64,000 nucleotides of DNA from Streptomyces sp. NBC_00448 (GCF_036014115.1 NZ_CP107913.1:3953001-4017000), one strand, 5' to 3'; numbered from the stretch's first letter, positions 35,135 through 43,975 are shown. Notes: generated from the sequence alone by a model not told the origin. Made by a program: numbers and translations.

Positions 35135-35545
35135 TCAGGCGGACAGCGGCCTGGCGGTGTCGTCGGTGGCCGCGTCCAGGTCCGGGTAGACCTCGAACAG
35201 CCGGCGCACCCCGAGCGCGGCCAGCACCCGGTTGACGTGCGCTTCCCCGCCGTGGCCGCCGAGTTGCCCGGACGATCCGGACGGCGCGCCCTCGTCGTCC
35301 TCCCGCGGCAGCACGATCCGCAGCCGCCCCGCGCAGGACCGCATCAGCCGTCGGGCGCCGATCAGCACGCCCACCCCGCTGGAGTCGCAGAACCGCACCC
35401 CGGCGAGGTCGAGCACCAGGCTGCGCCGCCCGTCGGCGACCGCTTCATGCACCTTCTGCCGGACCGCTGGCGAGGAGATCAGGTCCATCTCCCCCGCGAC
35501 CGTGACCACCGCCCAGCCGTCCCGCTCGGCCTGGGTCACCAGCAC
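35135..35545 (-). CDS. STAS domain anti-anti-sigma factor
   Basis: A 136-residue STAS protein. DLISSPAVRQKVHEAV and DLAGVRFCDSSGVGVLIGARR give the central strand and the D-S-S-G loop, in which the second Ser is the phosphorylation site in SpoIIAA/RsbV relatives. A Gly/Ser/Glu-rich insert (~80-102) lengthens the domain. GTG start with GAGGTGG upstream. It would release a sigma factor from an anti-sigma kinase when unphosphorylated; the RsbW-like protein nearby is a candidate partner. Confidence 0.88.
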   Translation of the reverse strand: MLVTQAERDGWAVVTVAGEMDLISSPAVRQKVHEAVADGRRSLVLDLAGVRFCDSSGVGVLIGARRLMRSCAGRLRIVLPREDDEGAPSGSSGQLGGHGGEAHVNRVLAALGVRRLFEVYPDLDAATDDTARPLSA

Positions 35546-35767
35546 CGGTTCCCACCTCGCCTCGCCGTCGACTTGGATTCTCCCGTCCTACGACCCTATG
35601 CCCGCTCCCGGTCGCAACCCCGCAATCTTCTGGTCACACCCGCATAACAGACCGACAGAAGCGGTCGCATCCGGTGTCAGGTTGGTGCAATGCCGCGTAC
35701 ACCCTCGTGGGTGCCCGGTAACGTCGGGGACGCAGGCACGGGCCGGACGACGCAAGGGGGCCGGGAG

Positions 35768-36343
35768 ATGGCGACACCCGCACCGCCGCGCTGGGACCGC
35801 AAGATGCAGCAGCGGCTGGCGCGGGGCGAGGAGGCGGCACTCGGTGAGCTGTACGACCGTTACGCCTCCCTGGTCCACGGTCTCGCGCACCGGGTGACCG
35901 ACGACGACGACGCGGCGGACCAGATCACCCGCGAAGTGTTCGGCTACGTCTGGGAGAACCCGGACGCCTACGAGCCGAAGTACGGTTCGCTGCGGTCGTG
36001 GATCGCCGCGCTCACCCAGCGGCACGCGGTGCACCGGTTGCGCCAGTACGCGAACCGCGGCCGGACCAACCCCGACGTGCTGGAGGCACGCGTGCGCGAG
36101 GCCAACACCGCGGCGCGCGCCGACTTCATCGTGACATCGATGCCGGCTCCGCTGCGCGCCGCCCTCGAACTCGCCTACCGGGAACGGCTGGACTACCGCG
36201 CCGCGGCGGCCGATCTCGGGGTCAGCGAGGACGAGGCCCGCCGCAGGCTGCGGTTGGGCCTGCAGTTGCTGTCCACCGCGATGGAGCCCGACGAGCAGGC
36301 CGAGGCGTCGTTCGAGCAGAGCACCAAGCGAGGCGAGCGGTGA
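35768..36343 (+). CDS. ECF-like RNA polymerase sigma factor
   Basis: A 191-residue sigma-70-family protein with regions 2 and 4 only. Region 2 covers ~24-95 (ELYDRYASLVHGLAHRV, DQITREVFGYVWENPDAYEP, GSLRSWIAALTQRHAVHRLR). Region 4 covers ~125-175 (PAPLRAALELAYRERLDYRA, DLGVSEDEARRRLRLGLQ). ATG start with AAGGGGG upstream; a longer frame from 35690 has no site. Its stop overlaps the GTG of the next gene by four bases, so the two are translationally coupled and are very likely a sigma/anti-sigma pair. Confidence 0.88.
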   Translation: MATPAPPRWDRKMQQRLARGEEAALGELYDRYASLVHGLAHRVTDDDDAADQITREVFGYVWENPDAYEPKYGSLRSWIAALTQRHAVHRLRQYANRGRTNPDVLEARVREANTAARADFIVTSMPAPLRAALELAYRERLDYRAAAADLGVSEDEARRRLRLGLQLLSTAMEPDEQAEASFEQSTKRGER

Positions 36344-37887
36344 GCGGCCCGACGTACCACGACGGCGACGGCCCGCCCGACGACGGCGGCCGCGGAGACG
36401 GGCGCCGCGCCCGCGTCCCCGCCCAGCGCGAACAGCACGACGCGCCCGATGACGTGCCCTTCGGCTCCATCGGCCCGCAGTCGCCCGGCCCCGGTACGCC
36501 TGCCGGGCCTGCCACCGGCTCCCCGGCCGAAACCGCGCCTGCCTTTCTCGGCCCGCCGCGGCCGACCGGCTCCTCCGGGTCCCCCGAATCTCCCGAACCG
36601 ACCGAACCTCCCGAACCGACCGACGGGGCGGACCCGCCTGTGCCGCACCTGCCCCACCTGCCCCGCATCAGCCCGGCGACGGCCTCGGCCGTGACCACCG
36701 TCCGCGTGCCGCCGTACGACCACGGCACCCTCAAGTCGCTGCTGGGTGCCTGGGCACTGGCGGCCTGCTCCCGCGACGAGACCCTTGCCGTCGAGGTGCA
36801 CCTGACGGACTGCGCGAGCTGCGCCGAGGAGGCGCTGCGGCTGCGGGACGCGGTCGGCCTGCTGCACCAGGAGGATTCGCTGGACCTCGACCCGCTGCTG
36901 CGGGCGCGGGTGCTCGAAGGGTGCCTCGGGCGGCGTCCGGCGCGCATCCCGGTACCGGAGTGGGCCGGGCCCTACGACGCGGAGGCCGCCCGGCTGGACG
37001 CGCTGCTGCGCGATCTGGGTGACGGCTACTGGACCGCGCCGGTGCGGTTGCAGTGGTTCGACGGCGCCCCGGTGACACGGGAGTTCACCGTCGGCCAGGT
37101 CATCGCGCACCTGATCGCCGTGGACGGCCTGGTCGGCCGGGCCCTCGGGCTGCCGCAGCAGAGCATCGAGACGGCGGCCGACGACGCCACCGAACGCTAC
37201 GGTCTCGACCGGCCGCGGCCGGTACGCCTGAGCCATGCCGCCGAGGAGATCGAGTTGCCGCGCTCACCCGCGGCGCGCACGGCCGCGCACTGGGCCGCCC
37301 ACCAGGACCTGCCGGGCGCGACACTCCGCCTGCTGTGGCGCGAGCAGAGCCACCGGCTGGTGCGGACGATCGCGTTCGCGGGCGAGGGGGTCGCGGGCCT
37401 CCCGGTGGACCACGGCGACTTCGAACTGCCCTTCCAGGACGCGTTCGTGGACCGCGCCTTCGCGTGCTGGACGCACGCCACGGACATCGCCGAGGCGGTG
37501 GACTACCCGTACGACACGCCCGCCGAGGGCCACATGCGGCAGATCGTCGGCCTGACCGCCGGCAAGCTGACCCGGGCGCTCGCCGCACGGCGCCGGGCCG
37601 GGCTGGCCACGTCGCCGGCACGGCTGGTCGCCGCGGGCTCGCCCGGGCGTTCCCTCAAGCTCGAGATCGAGGGCGACGGTGGCGGCGAGTGGTTGCTGGC
37701 GCTCGACTCGCCGGGCGCGGTGGCCTCGCCCGACCACCAGGTGGCGCATGTGGCGATGGACAGCCTGGAGTTCTGCCAGCTCGCCACGGGGCACGTGGTG
37801 CCGGAGCGCGTGGCGGCGGGCAAGGCCGGCGACCGGGCGGCGATCCGGGACGTGCTGTACGCGACCGCGGCGCTGTCCCGGCTCTGA
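36340..37887 (+). CDS. Zinc-finger anti-sigma candidate fused to an MDMPI-like (DinB fold) domain
   Basis: A 515-residue protein starting at the GTG that overlaps the sigma-factor stop. The first ~105 residues are Pro/Gly-rich and disordered. At ~130-170, AACSRDETLAVEVHLTDCASCAEE gives the H-x3-C-x2-C of zinc-binding anti-sigma domains. From ~205 the sequence follows mycothiol-dependent maleylpyruvate isomerase N-terminal (DinB-like) proteins (EFTVGQVIAHLIAVDGLVGR... FVDRAFACWTHATDIAEAV), with a C-terminal alpha/beta part. No membrane helix is present. It probably holds the coupled sigma factor inactive; the DinB-like part may sense a thiol or metal state. Confidence 0.82.
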   Translation: MSGPTYHDGDGPPDDGGRGDGRRARVPAQREQHDAPDDVPFGSIGPQSPGPGTPAGPATGSPAETAPAFLGPPRPTGSSGSPESPEPTEPPEPTDGADPPVPHLPHLPRISPATASAVTTVRVPPYDHGTLKSLLGAWALAACSRDETLAVEVHLTDCASCAEEALRLRDAVGLLHQEDSLDLDPLLRARVLEGCLGRRPARIPVPEWAGPYDAEAARLDALLRDLGDGYWTAPVRLQWFDGAPVTREFTVGQVIAHLIAVDGLVGRALGLPQQSIETAADDATERYGLDRPRPVRLSHAAEEIELPRSPAARTAAHWAAHQDLPGATLRLLWREQSHRLVRTIAFAGEGVAGLPVDHGDFELPFQDAFVDRAFACWTHATDIAEAVDYPYDTPAEGHMRQIVGLTAGKLTRALAARRRAGLATSPARLVAAGSPGRSLKLEIEGDGGGEWLLALDSPGAVASPDHQVAHVAMDSLEFCQLATGHVVPERVAAGKAGDRAAIRDVLYATAALSRL

Positions 37888-37892
37888 GGTCG

Positions 37893-37911
37893 TCACGTCC
37901 CGAAGACGTGA
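37893..37911 (+). terminator. Terminator of the sigma/anti-sigma operon
   Basis: TCACGTC (37893-37899) and GACGTGA (37905-37911) form a perfect stem with a five-base loop, directly after the stop codon. Confidence 0.6.
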
Positions 37912-37962
37912 GGGCCTGAGGACCTGAGGAGTTGCGGACCCGCCTCAGCCACCGGTTACCCG

Positions 37963-38832
37963 CTACCCGAACACCACGGTCCGGCCGCCGTTGAGCAGCA
38001 CCCGGTGCTCGCTGTGCCACTTCACCGCCCGCGCCAGCGCCTGGCACTCCACGTCCCGGCCGATCGCGACGAGTTGCTCCGGGGTGACCCCGTGGCCGAC
38101 CCGCTCGACCTCCTGCTCGATGATCGGGCCCTCGTCGAGATCCGCCGTCACGTAGTGCGCGGTCGCGCCGATCAGCTTCACACCGCGGTCGTGCGCCTGG
38201 TGGTACGGCTTGGCGCCCTTGAAGCTCGGCAGGAAGGAGTGGTGGATGTTGATGATCCGGCCGGACAGTTTCCGGCACAGGTCGTCCGAGAGGACCTGCA
38301 TGTAGCGGGCGAGCACCACCAGTTCGACGTTCTCCGCCGCCACGATCTCCAGCAGCCGCGCCTCGGCGTCGGACTTGGTGTCCTTGGTGACCGGGATGTG
38401 GTGGAAGGGCACGTGGTAGGACTCGACGAGGGCGCGGAAGTCGGTGTGGTTGGAGACGACGGCGGCGACCTCGACCGGCAGCGCGCCGGTGCTGGCGCGG
38501 AAGAGCAGGTCGTTGAGGCAGTGGCCGAACCTGCTGACCATCAGCACGATCCGCATCCGCTCCGCGGACGGGTGGATGTGCCAGTCCATGTGGTAGGCGT
38601 CGCCCACCGCGGCGAAGCTGGCCCGCAGCTTGTCGACGTTCACCTCGGGCTCGGCGGAGAAGTGCACCCGCATGAAGAACAGCCCGGTGCCCTGGTCGCC
38701 GAACTGCTGGCTGTCGACGATGTTGCACCCGGTCATGAAGAGGTAGCTGGAGACCGCGTGCACGATGCCCTGCTTGTCGGGGCACGACAGCGTGAGGACG
38801 TACTGCGGGGGCTGCGACTGCTGTTCGTTCAC
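37963..38832 (-). CDS. purU: Formyltetrahydrofolate deformylase
   Basis: A 289-residue PurU, which hydrolyses 10-formyl-tetrahydrofolate to formate and tetrahydrofolate and so balances one-carbon pools and supplies formate for purine synthesis. An N-terminal ACT domain (~10-90, VLTLSCPDKQGIVHAVSSYL) precedes the formyltransferase-like domain. There, ARYMQVLSDDL, INIHHSFLPSFKGAKPYHQA and TADLDEGPIIEQE carry the catalytic Asn, His and Asp. GTG start. Four 16-bp repeats lie upstream in its promoter region. A small conserved gene sits just before it on the same strand, as in other Streptomyces. Confidence 0.95.
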   Translation of the reverse strand: MNEQQSQPPQYVLTLSCPDKQGIVHAVSSYLFMTGCNIVDSQQFGDQGTGLFFMRVHFSAEPEVNVDKLRASFAAVGDAYHMDWHIHPSAERMRIVLMVSRFGHCLNDLLFRASTGALPVEVAAVVSNHTDFRALVESYHVPFHHIPVTKDTKSDAEARLLEIVAAENVELVVLARYMQVLSDDLCRKLSGRIINIHHSFLPSFKGAKPYHQAHDRGVKLIGATAHYVTADLDEGPIIEQEVERVGHGVTPEQLVAIGRDVECQALARAVKWHSEHRVLLNGGRTVVFG

Positions 38833-38910
38833 AGGCGCCAGCCTGGCACAAGCAGGCAGCCGAGGGCGCGGGTGTCCGGCACACGGACCCGATCACGCCG
38901 TCACGGCCGC

Positions 38911-38967
38911 GTGGTCACGCGTACACGTGGTCACGCGTACACGTGGTCACGCGTTCACGTGGTCACG
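38911..38967. repeat. 16-bp iterons in the purU promoter region
   Basis: GTGGTCACGCGTACAC occurs at 38911-38926 and 38927-38942, then GTGGTCACGCGTTCAC at 38943-38958, then a partial fourth copy GTGGTCACG. Each junction makes CACGTGGTCACG, which contains the palindromes CACGTG and GTGGTCAC-type dyads. They fill much of the 148-bp gap between purU and its upstream neighbour. Strong candidate for a cooperative regulator array. Confidence 0.7.
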
Positions 38968-38980
38968 ACACTCGCCGGGG

Positions 38981-39418
38981 TCACGCCGTCCGGTTGTAGA
39001 TCGCCAGCACCTCGAGCGAGCGCGGCGGGACGTCCGGGTCCTCGCCGTCGGCCGACGCCAGCCGTACGTGCGCCTCGCGGGCCGCGTGCACCGCCTCCGG
39101 CCAGGCCGAGTGGTCGAGGTAGGCGACCGCGGGGGCGTCGGCGCCCACCTGGTGCAGGATCTTCAGCACGCGCAGCACGGCCACGTCGACCAGCGCGGCC
39201 TCCTGCGCGTCGCGGAAGATCGTGCCGACGTACTTCTCGGCGGACCAGTTGTCGAGCCAGGTGTCCTCGACCAGGCGGTAGACGGCGTCGGTGACATCGC
39301 CGTATCCCTCGCGGCCGGTCCGCCACACCTCCATCTGGAAGACGGGGTCGCTGATCATGTGCAGCGCGGAGCGCACATTGCTGCGCCAGCGCCACCACGG
39401 CATGTCATTGAGGGGCAT
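38981..39418 (-). CDS. Conserved small actinobacterial protein (SCO4402 family)
   Basis: A 145-residue helical protein of unknown function, strongly conserved in Streptomyces next to purU. It starts MPLNDMPWWRWRSNVRSALH and contains VEDTWLDNWSAEKYVGTIFR and PRSLEVLAIYNRTA. No signal peptide, membrane helix or catalytic motif is visible. I chose ATG 39418 on conservation; GGGTGG lies too close to be a good ribosome site, and another ATG nine bases upstream is possible. It diverges from the binding-lipoprotein gene. Confidence 0.8.
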   Translation of the reverse strand: MPLNDMPWWRWRSNVRSALHMISDPVFQMEVWRTGREGYGDVTDAVYRLVEDTWLDNWSAEKYVGTIFRDAQEAALVDVAVLRVLKILHQVGADAPAVAYLDHSAWPEAVHAAREAHVRLASADGEDPDVPPRSLEVLAIYNRTA

Positions 39419-39587
39419 GCCACCCATCGTGGAGGAGTGACGGCCGCGACGGGAAGACTTCTCCGAACCTTGCACAGCGCACGATCGTACGCACCCGATC
39501 GGCGACACCTGTAATTCACCCGAACGTGACCGGGCGTTGGCATCCGGTCACCCGGCCGTTGAGCCGGAAGCGGAATCTTCCATTGAT

Positions 39588-40865
39588 ATGACTGACCGTC
39601 GCAGGGGCGCGCTCCGGCGTGCCGCCGTCCCACTACTCGCCGTATCCGCGCTGGTCAGCGGGTGTGGTGTCCTTCCGGGGAACGCGGGGGGCTCCCCGGG
39701 GCCGATCGTGGTGATGACATGGGCGCCGGTAGGCACCAACGCCACCAACATGCCCGGCATGCTGGGGATGGCCAAGGCCGTCGAGAGCTACGTCAACGAC
39801 CAGGGCGGGCTGCACGGCCGCAAGCTGAAGGTGCTCACCTGCAACGAGCGCGACGACGCGGTCACGGTCACCGAATGCGCCAAGCAGGCCGCCGACGCGG
39901 GCGCGGTCGCCGTCGTCGGGTCGTACAGCGAGGAGGGCAGCAGCTTCATCTCCGCGCTGGAGGGCGACGACATCCCGTACATCGGCGGCTACGGGATCAC
40001 CGAGGACGAGTACCAGTCCCTGATGTCGTACCCGATCAACGGCGGGCTGCCGGCGCTGCTGGCCGGCAGCGGGCTGCAACTCGCGCAGAGCTGCAAGAAG
40101 GTCGCGCTGGTGCGGCCGGACTCGATCACCGGCGACCAGTTCCCGATCTTCCTCGACCAGGGGCTCAAGGAGGAGGGCAAGCACCCGGTGGAGGACATCC
40201 TCGCCAAGGACGACTCGACCGACTACACCGACGTCGCGACCCAGGCGGTCGGCGACGACAAGGCGTCCACCTGCGTGTCCGCGGTGCTCGGCGACCACAC
40301 CAGCACCTTCTTCGACTCCTTGCGCCGGATCGGCGACGTGCAGCCGAAGGTGCAGCTCTCCTCGGTGATCGGCAGCGTGCAGCAGTCCGTGGTGGACGCG
40401 AGCGGCGGCGCGAAGAGCCCGCTGGAAGGCGCGAAGATCGCCGACTGGTACCCGCCGGCCTCGGACCCCAAGTGGGACGAGATGAAGTCGGTGATCAGCA
40501 AGTACGCGTTCGGCGACGACACGATCGACGTGGCCGACCCCGGGGTGCAGACCACGTGGATCGCGTACTCCGTGTTCGCCAAGGTGGTGCGCGCGATGGA
40601 CGACAAGACGAAGATCACCGCGGACAGCGTGCGGCGGGCGATGGACGCGACCACGAAGCTGTCGACCGGCGGCCTCACCCCCGACCTCGGCTGGACCGAC
40701 GCCGACCTGCTGAACATCCCCGACCACCCGCGGATGGTCAACGCCGACATCGTCTACCAGAAGGTGCGGCAGGGCCGCCTGGTCCAGGCGCAGCCCGGTT
40801 TCGTGAACGTGACCAAGACGCTCAAGCCCGCGTCGTACGCCCCGCTCAAGCGGGACGGCCAGTAG
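39588..40865 (+). CDS. Branched-chain amino acid-type ABC substrate-binding lipoprotein
   Basis: A 425-residue periplasmic-binding-protein-fold lipoprotein of the LivK/Leu-Ile-Val type (peripla_BP_6). The signal ends in a lipobox, LVSGC, with the lipidated Cys near residue 26. The mature part begins with GPIVVMTWAPVGTNATNMPGM and contains NDQGGLHGRKLKVLTCNERD, VVGSYSEEGSSFI and GVQTTWIAYSVFAKVVRAM, all family-typical. No permease or ATPase genes adjoin, so it is either an orphan receptor or serves transporter genes elsewhere. The ATG lacks a close Shine-Dalgarno. Confidence 0.86.
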   Translation: MTDRRRGALRRAAVPLLAVSALVSGCGVLPGNAGGSPGPIVVMTWAPVGTNATNMPGMLGMAKAVESYVNDQGGLHGRKLKVLTCNERDDAVTVTECAKQAADAGAVAVVGSYSEEGSSFISALEGDDIPYIGGYGITEDEYQSLMSYPINGGLPALLAGSGLQLAQSCKKVALVRPDSITGDQFPIFLDQGLKEEGKHPVEDILAKDDSTDYTDVATQAVGDDKASTCVSAVLGDHTSTFFDSLRRIGDVQPKVQLSSVIGSVQQSVVDASGGAKSPLEGAKIADWYPPASDPKWDEMKSVISKYAFGDDTIDVADPGVQTTWIAYSVFAKVVRAMDDKTKITADSVRRAMDATTKLSTGGLTPDLGWTDADLLNIPDHPRMVNADIVYQKVRQGRLVQAQPGFVNVTKTLKPASYAPLKRDGQ

Positions 40866-40875
40866 CCGGCCGGCA

Positions 40876-40917
40876 GCCGTCAGAGCTGAGCCGTCAGAGC
40901 TGAGCCGTCAGAGCTGG
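40876..40917. repeat. Triplicated 14-bp segment containing a stop codon
   Basis: GCCGTCAGAGCTGA stands three times in tandem (40876-40889, 40890-40903, 40904-40917, the last ending GG). The third copy contains the stop codon and last codons of the minus-strand gene ending at 40908. The two extra copies lie just beyond, so the gene end has been duplicated twice in the convergent gap. Confidence 0.8.
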
Positions 40918-42353
40918 GAGTACTGCCGCTGGGTGAGGCCGTACTTCTTGGCGATCGCGTTCCAGAGCTTGACCGCCTTCTTCTTCTCGGTGGTGGCGGT
41001 GCCGCTCTCCCGGTCGCCGGCCTGCGTCTCGCTGGTGTTCTTGGCGTGGCCGCCGTGGCAGACCTTGTGGTTCTTCTGCGCCTGGCCGGCCCAGTTCGCG
41101 TAGTGGGTGTCGGCGGCGGAGGACGCCTGCCACGCCTTGGTGAGCGCGGTGCTCAGGGCGTCGTGGTCGGGCAGCTGGTCCAGGGGCAGCTTGGCGAGCT
41201 GGGTGACCAGGGACTTGCGCCGGTCGGCGGCGGTGTGCAGGTCGCCGGCGGCGCCGGGCAGGTTGCTGCAGCTCCTGATGGACGCGACCGCGCTCACCAC
41301 GGAACTGCGGCTGGCGTCACTGGTGTTGAGCAGCGAGTCCAGCGCGGACGCCTGCTGCTTGGCGGCGTCGTCGGCGCCGTCGGAGGCGCCGGGCTTGGCG
41401 CCCGCGGAGGTGCCGGGCGCGGGCGAGGCGCTCGACGAGTCGGCCACGGTGCCGGTCTTGCCGCCGCCACCGCCGCCGCCGGAGTTGAGCAGCGCGCCGA
41501 CCACCAGGCCGGCCACCACGCAGCCGCCGACCACGACGCCGATCAGCGCCTTCGGCGACATCCGGCGCCTGCCTTCACCGCCATCGTCGTAGCCGTAGTC
41601 CCGCTCCGGGCCGTAGCCGGGCTCCTGGGGACCGCCGCCGGGGCCCTGCGGGTAGGGCTGCTGGGCGGGCTGCCGGCGGTCCGGCGGCTGGATGATGCGC
41701 GGCCGCATCGGCGCCGGGCTCGGCACGTCATGCCGGAAGAGGTGGTCGTAGTCGCTGTCGTGCCCGGGGCCGGGCTGCGGCTGCTCCTCCTCGAAACCGC
41801 CGTACTGGCCGGGGTGCTGCTCCTGGCCGCCGTACGACGGGCCGCCCGGGTTCGGGTACTGGTCGTAGCCGCCGGGCTGTTCGTACGGCGCCTGGCCGTA
41901 TCCCTGCTGTTCGTAGCCGGTCTGCTGGTCGTAGCCGCCCGGGTGGTCCTGCTGGTCCTGGAAGAAGGGCAGCGCCTGGGTCGCCTCGGCCGGAGAGGGG
42001 TCGGGTATGTACGAGGGCGGCGGGGCCTGCGGCGGCACCGGCGGCAGCGGTGGTGCCGGGGCGTCACCGGGGTAGGGCGGCAGCATCTGCGTGGCGTCGG
42101 CTATCGGGGGCGCGGGAAGCGGCGCGGGGGGCTGCGCGGGCGGCCCGAGCGGGTCGCCGCCGGGGTAGGGCGGCAGCATCTGCGTGGCGTCGGCGGGCTC
42201 GGCGGCCGGCGGGCCGTCGGGCGCGCCCCACGGGGTGCCGCCCGCCGGCTGGACATGCTCGCCGTACTGCAGTGGCGGCTGCTGCCGGCCCGAGGGGAGC
42301 ACGACGCCCCGGTACGCTTCGGGCGAATCCTCGCCGCGTCCGCTGCTGTGCAT
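40908..42353 (-). CDS. Single-pass membrane protein with TQ-repeat disordered cytoplasmic region
   Basis: A 481-residue protein of unknown function. Residues 1-265 are Pro/Gln/Gly/Tyr-rich and disordered. They include three copies of a [D/E]ATQ[M/A]LP unit (ADATQMLPPYPG twice, AEATQALPFF once) at about 55, 85 and 123. One helix, ALIGVVVGGCVVAGLVVGALL (~272-292), crosses the membrane. The extracellular part (~295-481) has a Gly/Ser/Ala linker and a helical domain with two Cys (SIRSCSNL, HKVCHGG) that could pair. The repeated Thr-Gln sites look like targets of Ser/Thr kinases and FHA proteins (inference). GTG/ATG choice: ATG 42353. Confidence 0.75.
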   Translation of the reverse strand: MHSSGRGEDSPEAYRGVVLPSGRQQPPLQYGEHVQPAGGTPWGAPDGPPAAEPADATQMLPPYPGGDPLGPPAQPPAPLPAPPIADATQMLPPYPGDAPAPPLPPVPPQAPPPSYIPDPSPAEATQALPFFQDQQDHPGGYDQQTGYEQQGYGQAPYEQPGGYDQYPNPGGPSYGGQEQHPGQYGGFEEEQPQPGPGHDSDYDHLFRHDVPSPAPMRPRIIQPPDRRQPAQQPYPQGPGGGPQEPGYGPERDYGYDDGGEGRRRMSPKALIGVVVGGCVVAGLVVGALLNSGGGGGGGKTGTVADSSSASPAPGTSAGAKPGASDGADDAAKQQASALDSLLNTSDASRSSVVSAVASIRSCSNLPGAAGDLHTAADRRKSLVTQLAKLPLDQLPDHDALSTALTKAWQASSAADTHYANWAGQAQKNHKVCHGGHAKNTSETQAGDRESGTATTEKKKAVKLWNAIAKKYGLTQRQYSQL

Positions 42354-42440
42354 CGCCGCCCACTCCTGACTCTGGCCTACCGTGCAAACCGTCGGCCAAC
42401 GCTACCGGGTCCCGCTGAGCGCCGCCCCCGCTCATGAACA

Positions 42441-42453
42441 GGTGAGCGTCACC
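42441..42453. promoter_or_regulatory. Dyad upstream of the TQ-repeat protein gene
   Basis: GGTGA-GCG-TCACC is a perfect inverted repeat 88 bp upstream of the start at 42353, within a 242-bp gap that has no other gene. Candidate operator or promoter element. Confidence 0.35.
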
Positions 42454-42595
42454 TCACACTTGGGCAACGGGGCGGCTACTGGCGCGGGCGCTGGGCTCGG
42501 CGGGTCTGCGCAGCGCTTTGACCGCCATGTGGGCGTGGAGTGTCGGTCCGGTAACGATTCGGCATGCGGGGGCGGGCGGCACCCCTATGTCACCT

Positions 42596-43975
42596 TCAGG
42601 CCGCCTCCCGTTCGTCCAGCCGAGCGTGGAAGGCGCGCACCACCGGCTCACCGGCGAACGGCTCCAGGCGACGGCGGAAGTCGTCCAGATACTCAGCGCC
42701 GCGGTTGGAGCGCAGCCCGGACAGCAGGACGACGGCCTCCTCGCCGGTCTGGCAGGCCGCGTCCAGTTCGCGCTGCTGCACCTGGGTGTCGGCGAGCAGC
42801 AGCAGGTCGATCGCGCGGCGGCGGGCGCGGGTGGCCGGGTGGGCGGCCAGCGCCTCCTCCGCACGGCGGGCGGCGGGCTCGGCCTGGCCGAGGTCGCGGT
42901 GGCAGTGCGCCAACTCGTCGGCCAGGTAGGCGTGGTCGAAGTGGGCGATCCACGGCGGGTCCTGGTCCGGCTCCGAACGGTCCATCGCGTCGAGCGCGAG
43001 CCCGGCGACGGTGGCGAAGGTGCGGGCGTCGCCGAGCAGGGCGTGGCCGCGCGCCTCGGCGGCGTGGAACATCGCCTCGACGGTGGCGGTGACCTGACCG
43101 CGGGCGCCTTCCTGGGCGGCGCGGGCGAGTTGGGCGATCTCGCGGGGGTTTCCGAGCGAGGCGGCGAGATGGCTCATGCTCGCGGCCAGGATGTATCCGC
43201 CGTAGGCGCGGTCGCCGGCCGCCTGGGCCAGCCGCAGCGCCTGGATGTAATACCGCTGGGCGAGGCCGGGTTGGCCGGTGTCGACCGCCATGTATCCGGC
43301 CAGCTCGGTCAACCGGGCGACGGCGGAGAAGAGTTCGCGCCCGACCGACTCGCGGTAGCTGCCGGCGAGCAGCCCGGAGACCACGCTGTTGAGGTAGTGC
43401 ACGACGACCGGGCGGCAATGGCCGCTGCCGAAGCGGTGGTCGAGGTCGGTGAGCGCCTGGGTGGTGGCCTTGACCGCCTCGACGTCGGACATCCCCACCC
43501 TGGCCCCGCCGTTGCGCGCCACGCCCTGGTCGGGGCGGGTGATCAGCCAGTCCCTGCTGGGCTCGACGAGTGCGGAGGCGGCGACGGTGGAGCCGGTGAG
43601 GAAGTCGCGCCGGCCGACGTCGCTGCGCCACAACTCGCAGACCTGCTCGATCGCGCCGAGCACGGTGGGCGCGAAGTGCAGTCCGATGCCGGTGGCGAGG
43701 TTCCGCCCGTTGGCCATGCCGATCTCGTCGATGGACACCGCGCGGCCGAGCTTGCGGCCCAGCGCCTCGGCGACGATGCCCGGGGCGCGCCCGCGCGGCT
43801 GCTGCCCGCGCAGCCAGCGGGCCACGGATGTCTTGTCGTATCGCAGGTCGAGGCCGTGTTCGCTCCCGCACATGTTCACCCTGCGTGCGAGGCCGGCGTT
43901 GGAGCAGCCGGCCTCCTGGATCAGTGCTTGGAGCCTCTCGTTCGGCTGCCGCGCCACGAGTGGTCGTGCGGCCAT
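42596..43975 (-). CDS. TPR-containing regulator with N-terminal HTH (NsdA-like)
   Basis: A 459-residue cytoplasmic protein common in Streptomyces. The N-terminus (NERLQALIQEAGCSNAGLARRVN... SVARWLRGQQPRG) is a lambda-type HTH. The middle, VGRRDFLTGSTVAASALVEPSRDWL, is a conserved block. From ~225 on there are TPR-like helices (YLNSVVSGLLAGSYRESVGRE, ARLTELAGYMAVDTGQPGLA, RAYGGYILAASMSHLAASLG, FDHAYLADELAHCHRDLGQ). The layout is that of NsdA/NsdB-type regulators, which restrain sporulation and antibiotic synthesis; it is a paralogue, not clearly either. ATG 43975 has AAGGGGGG eight bases upstream. Confidence 0.82.
   Translation of the reverse strand: MAARPLVARQPNERLQALIQEAGCSNAGLARRVNMCGSEHGLDLRYDKTSVARWLRGQQPRGRAPGIVAEALGRKLGRAVSIDEIGMANGRNLATGIGLHFAPTVLGAIEQVCELWRSDVGRRDFLTGSTVAASALVEPSRDWLITRPDQGVARNGGARVGMSDVEAVKATTQALTDLDHRFGSGHCRPVVVHYLNSVVSGLLAGSYRESVGRELFSAVARLTELAGYMAVDTGQPGLAQRYYIQALRLAQAAGDRAYGGYILAASMSHLAASLGNPREIAQLARAAQEGARGQVTATVEAMFHAAEARGHALLGDARTFATVAGLALDAMDRSEPDQDPPWIAHFDHAYLADELAHCHRDLGQAEPAARRAEEALAAHPATRARRRAIDLLLLADTQVQQRELDAACQTGEEAVVLLSGLRSNRGAEYLDDFRRRLEPFAGEPVVRAFHARLDEREAA

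Noticed and set aside
38911-38967. CRISPR-like array upstream of purU
   Set aside because: The 16-bp units abut without spacers, so they are iterons and not CRISPR repeats. No cas genes are present.
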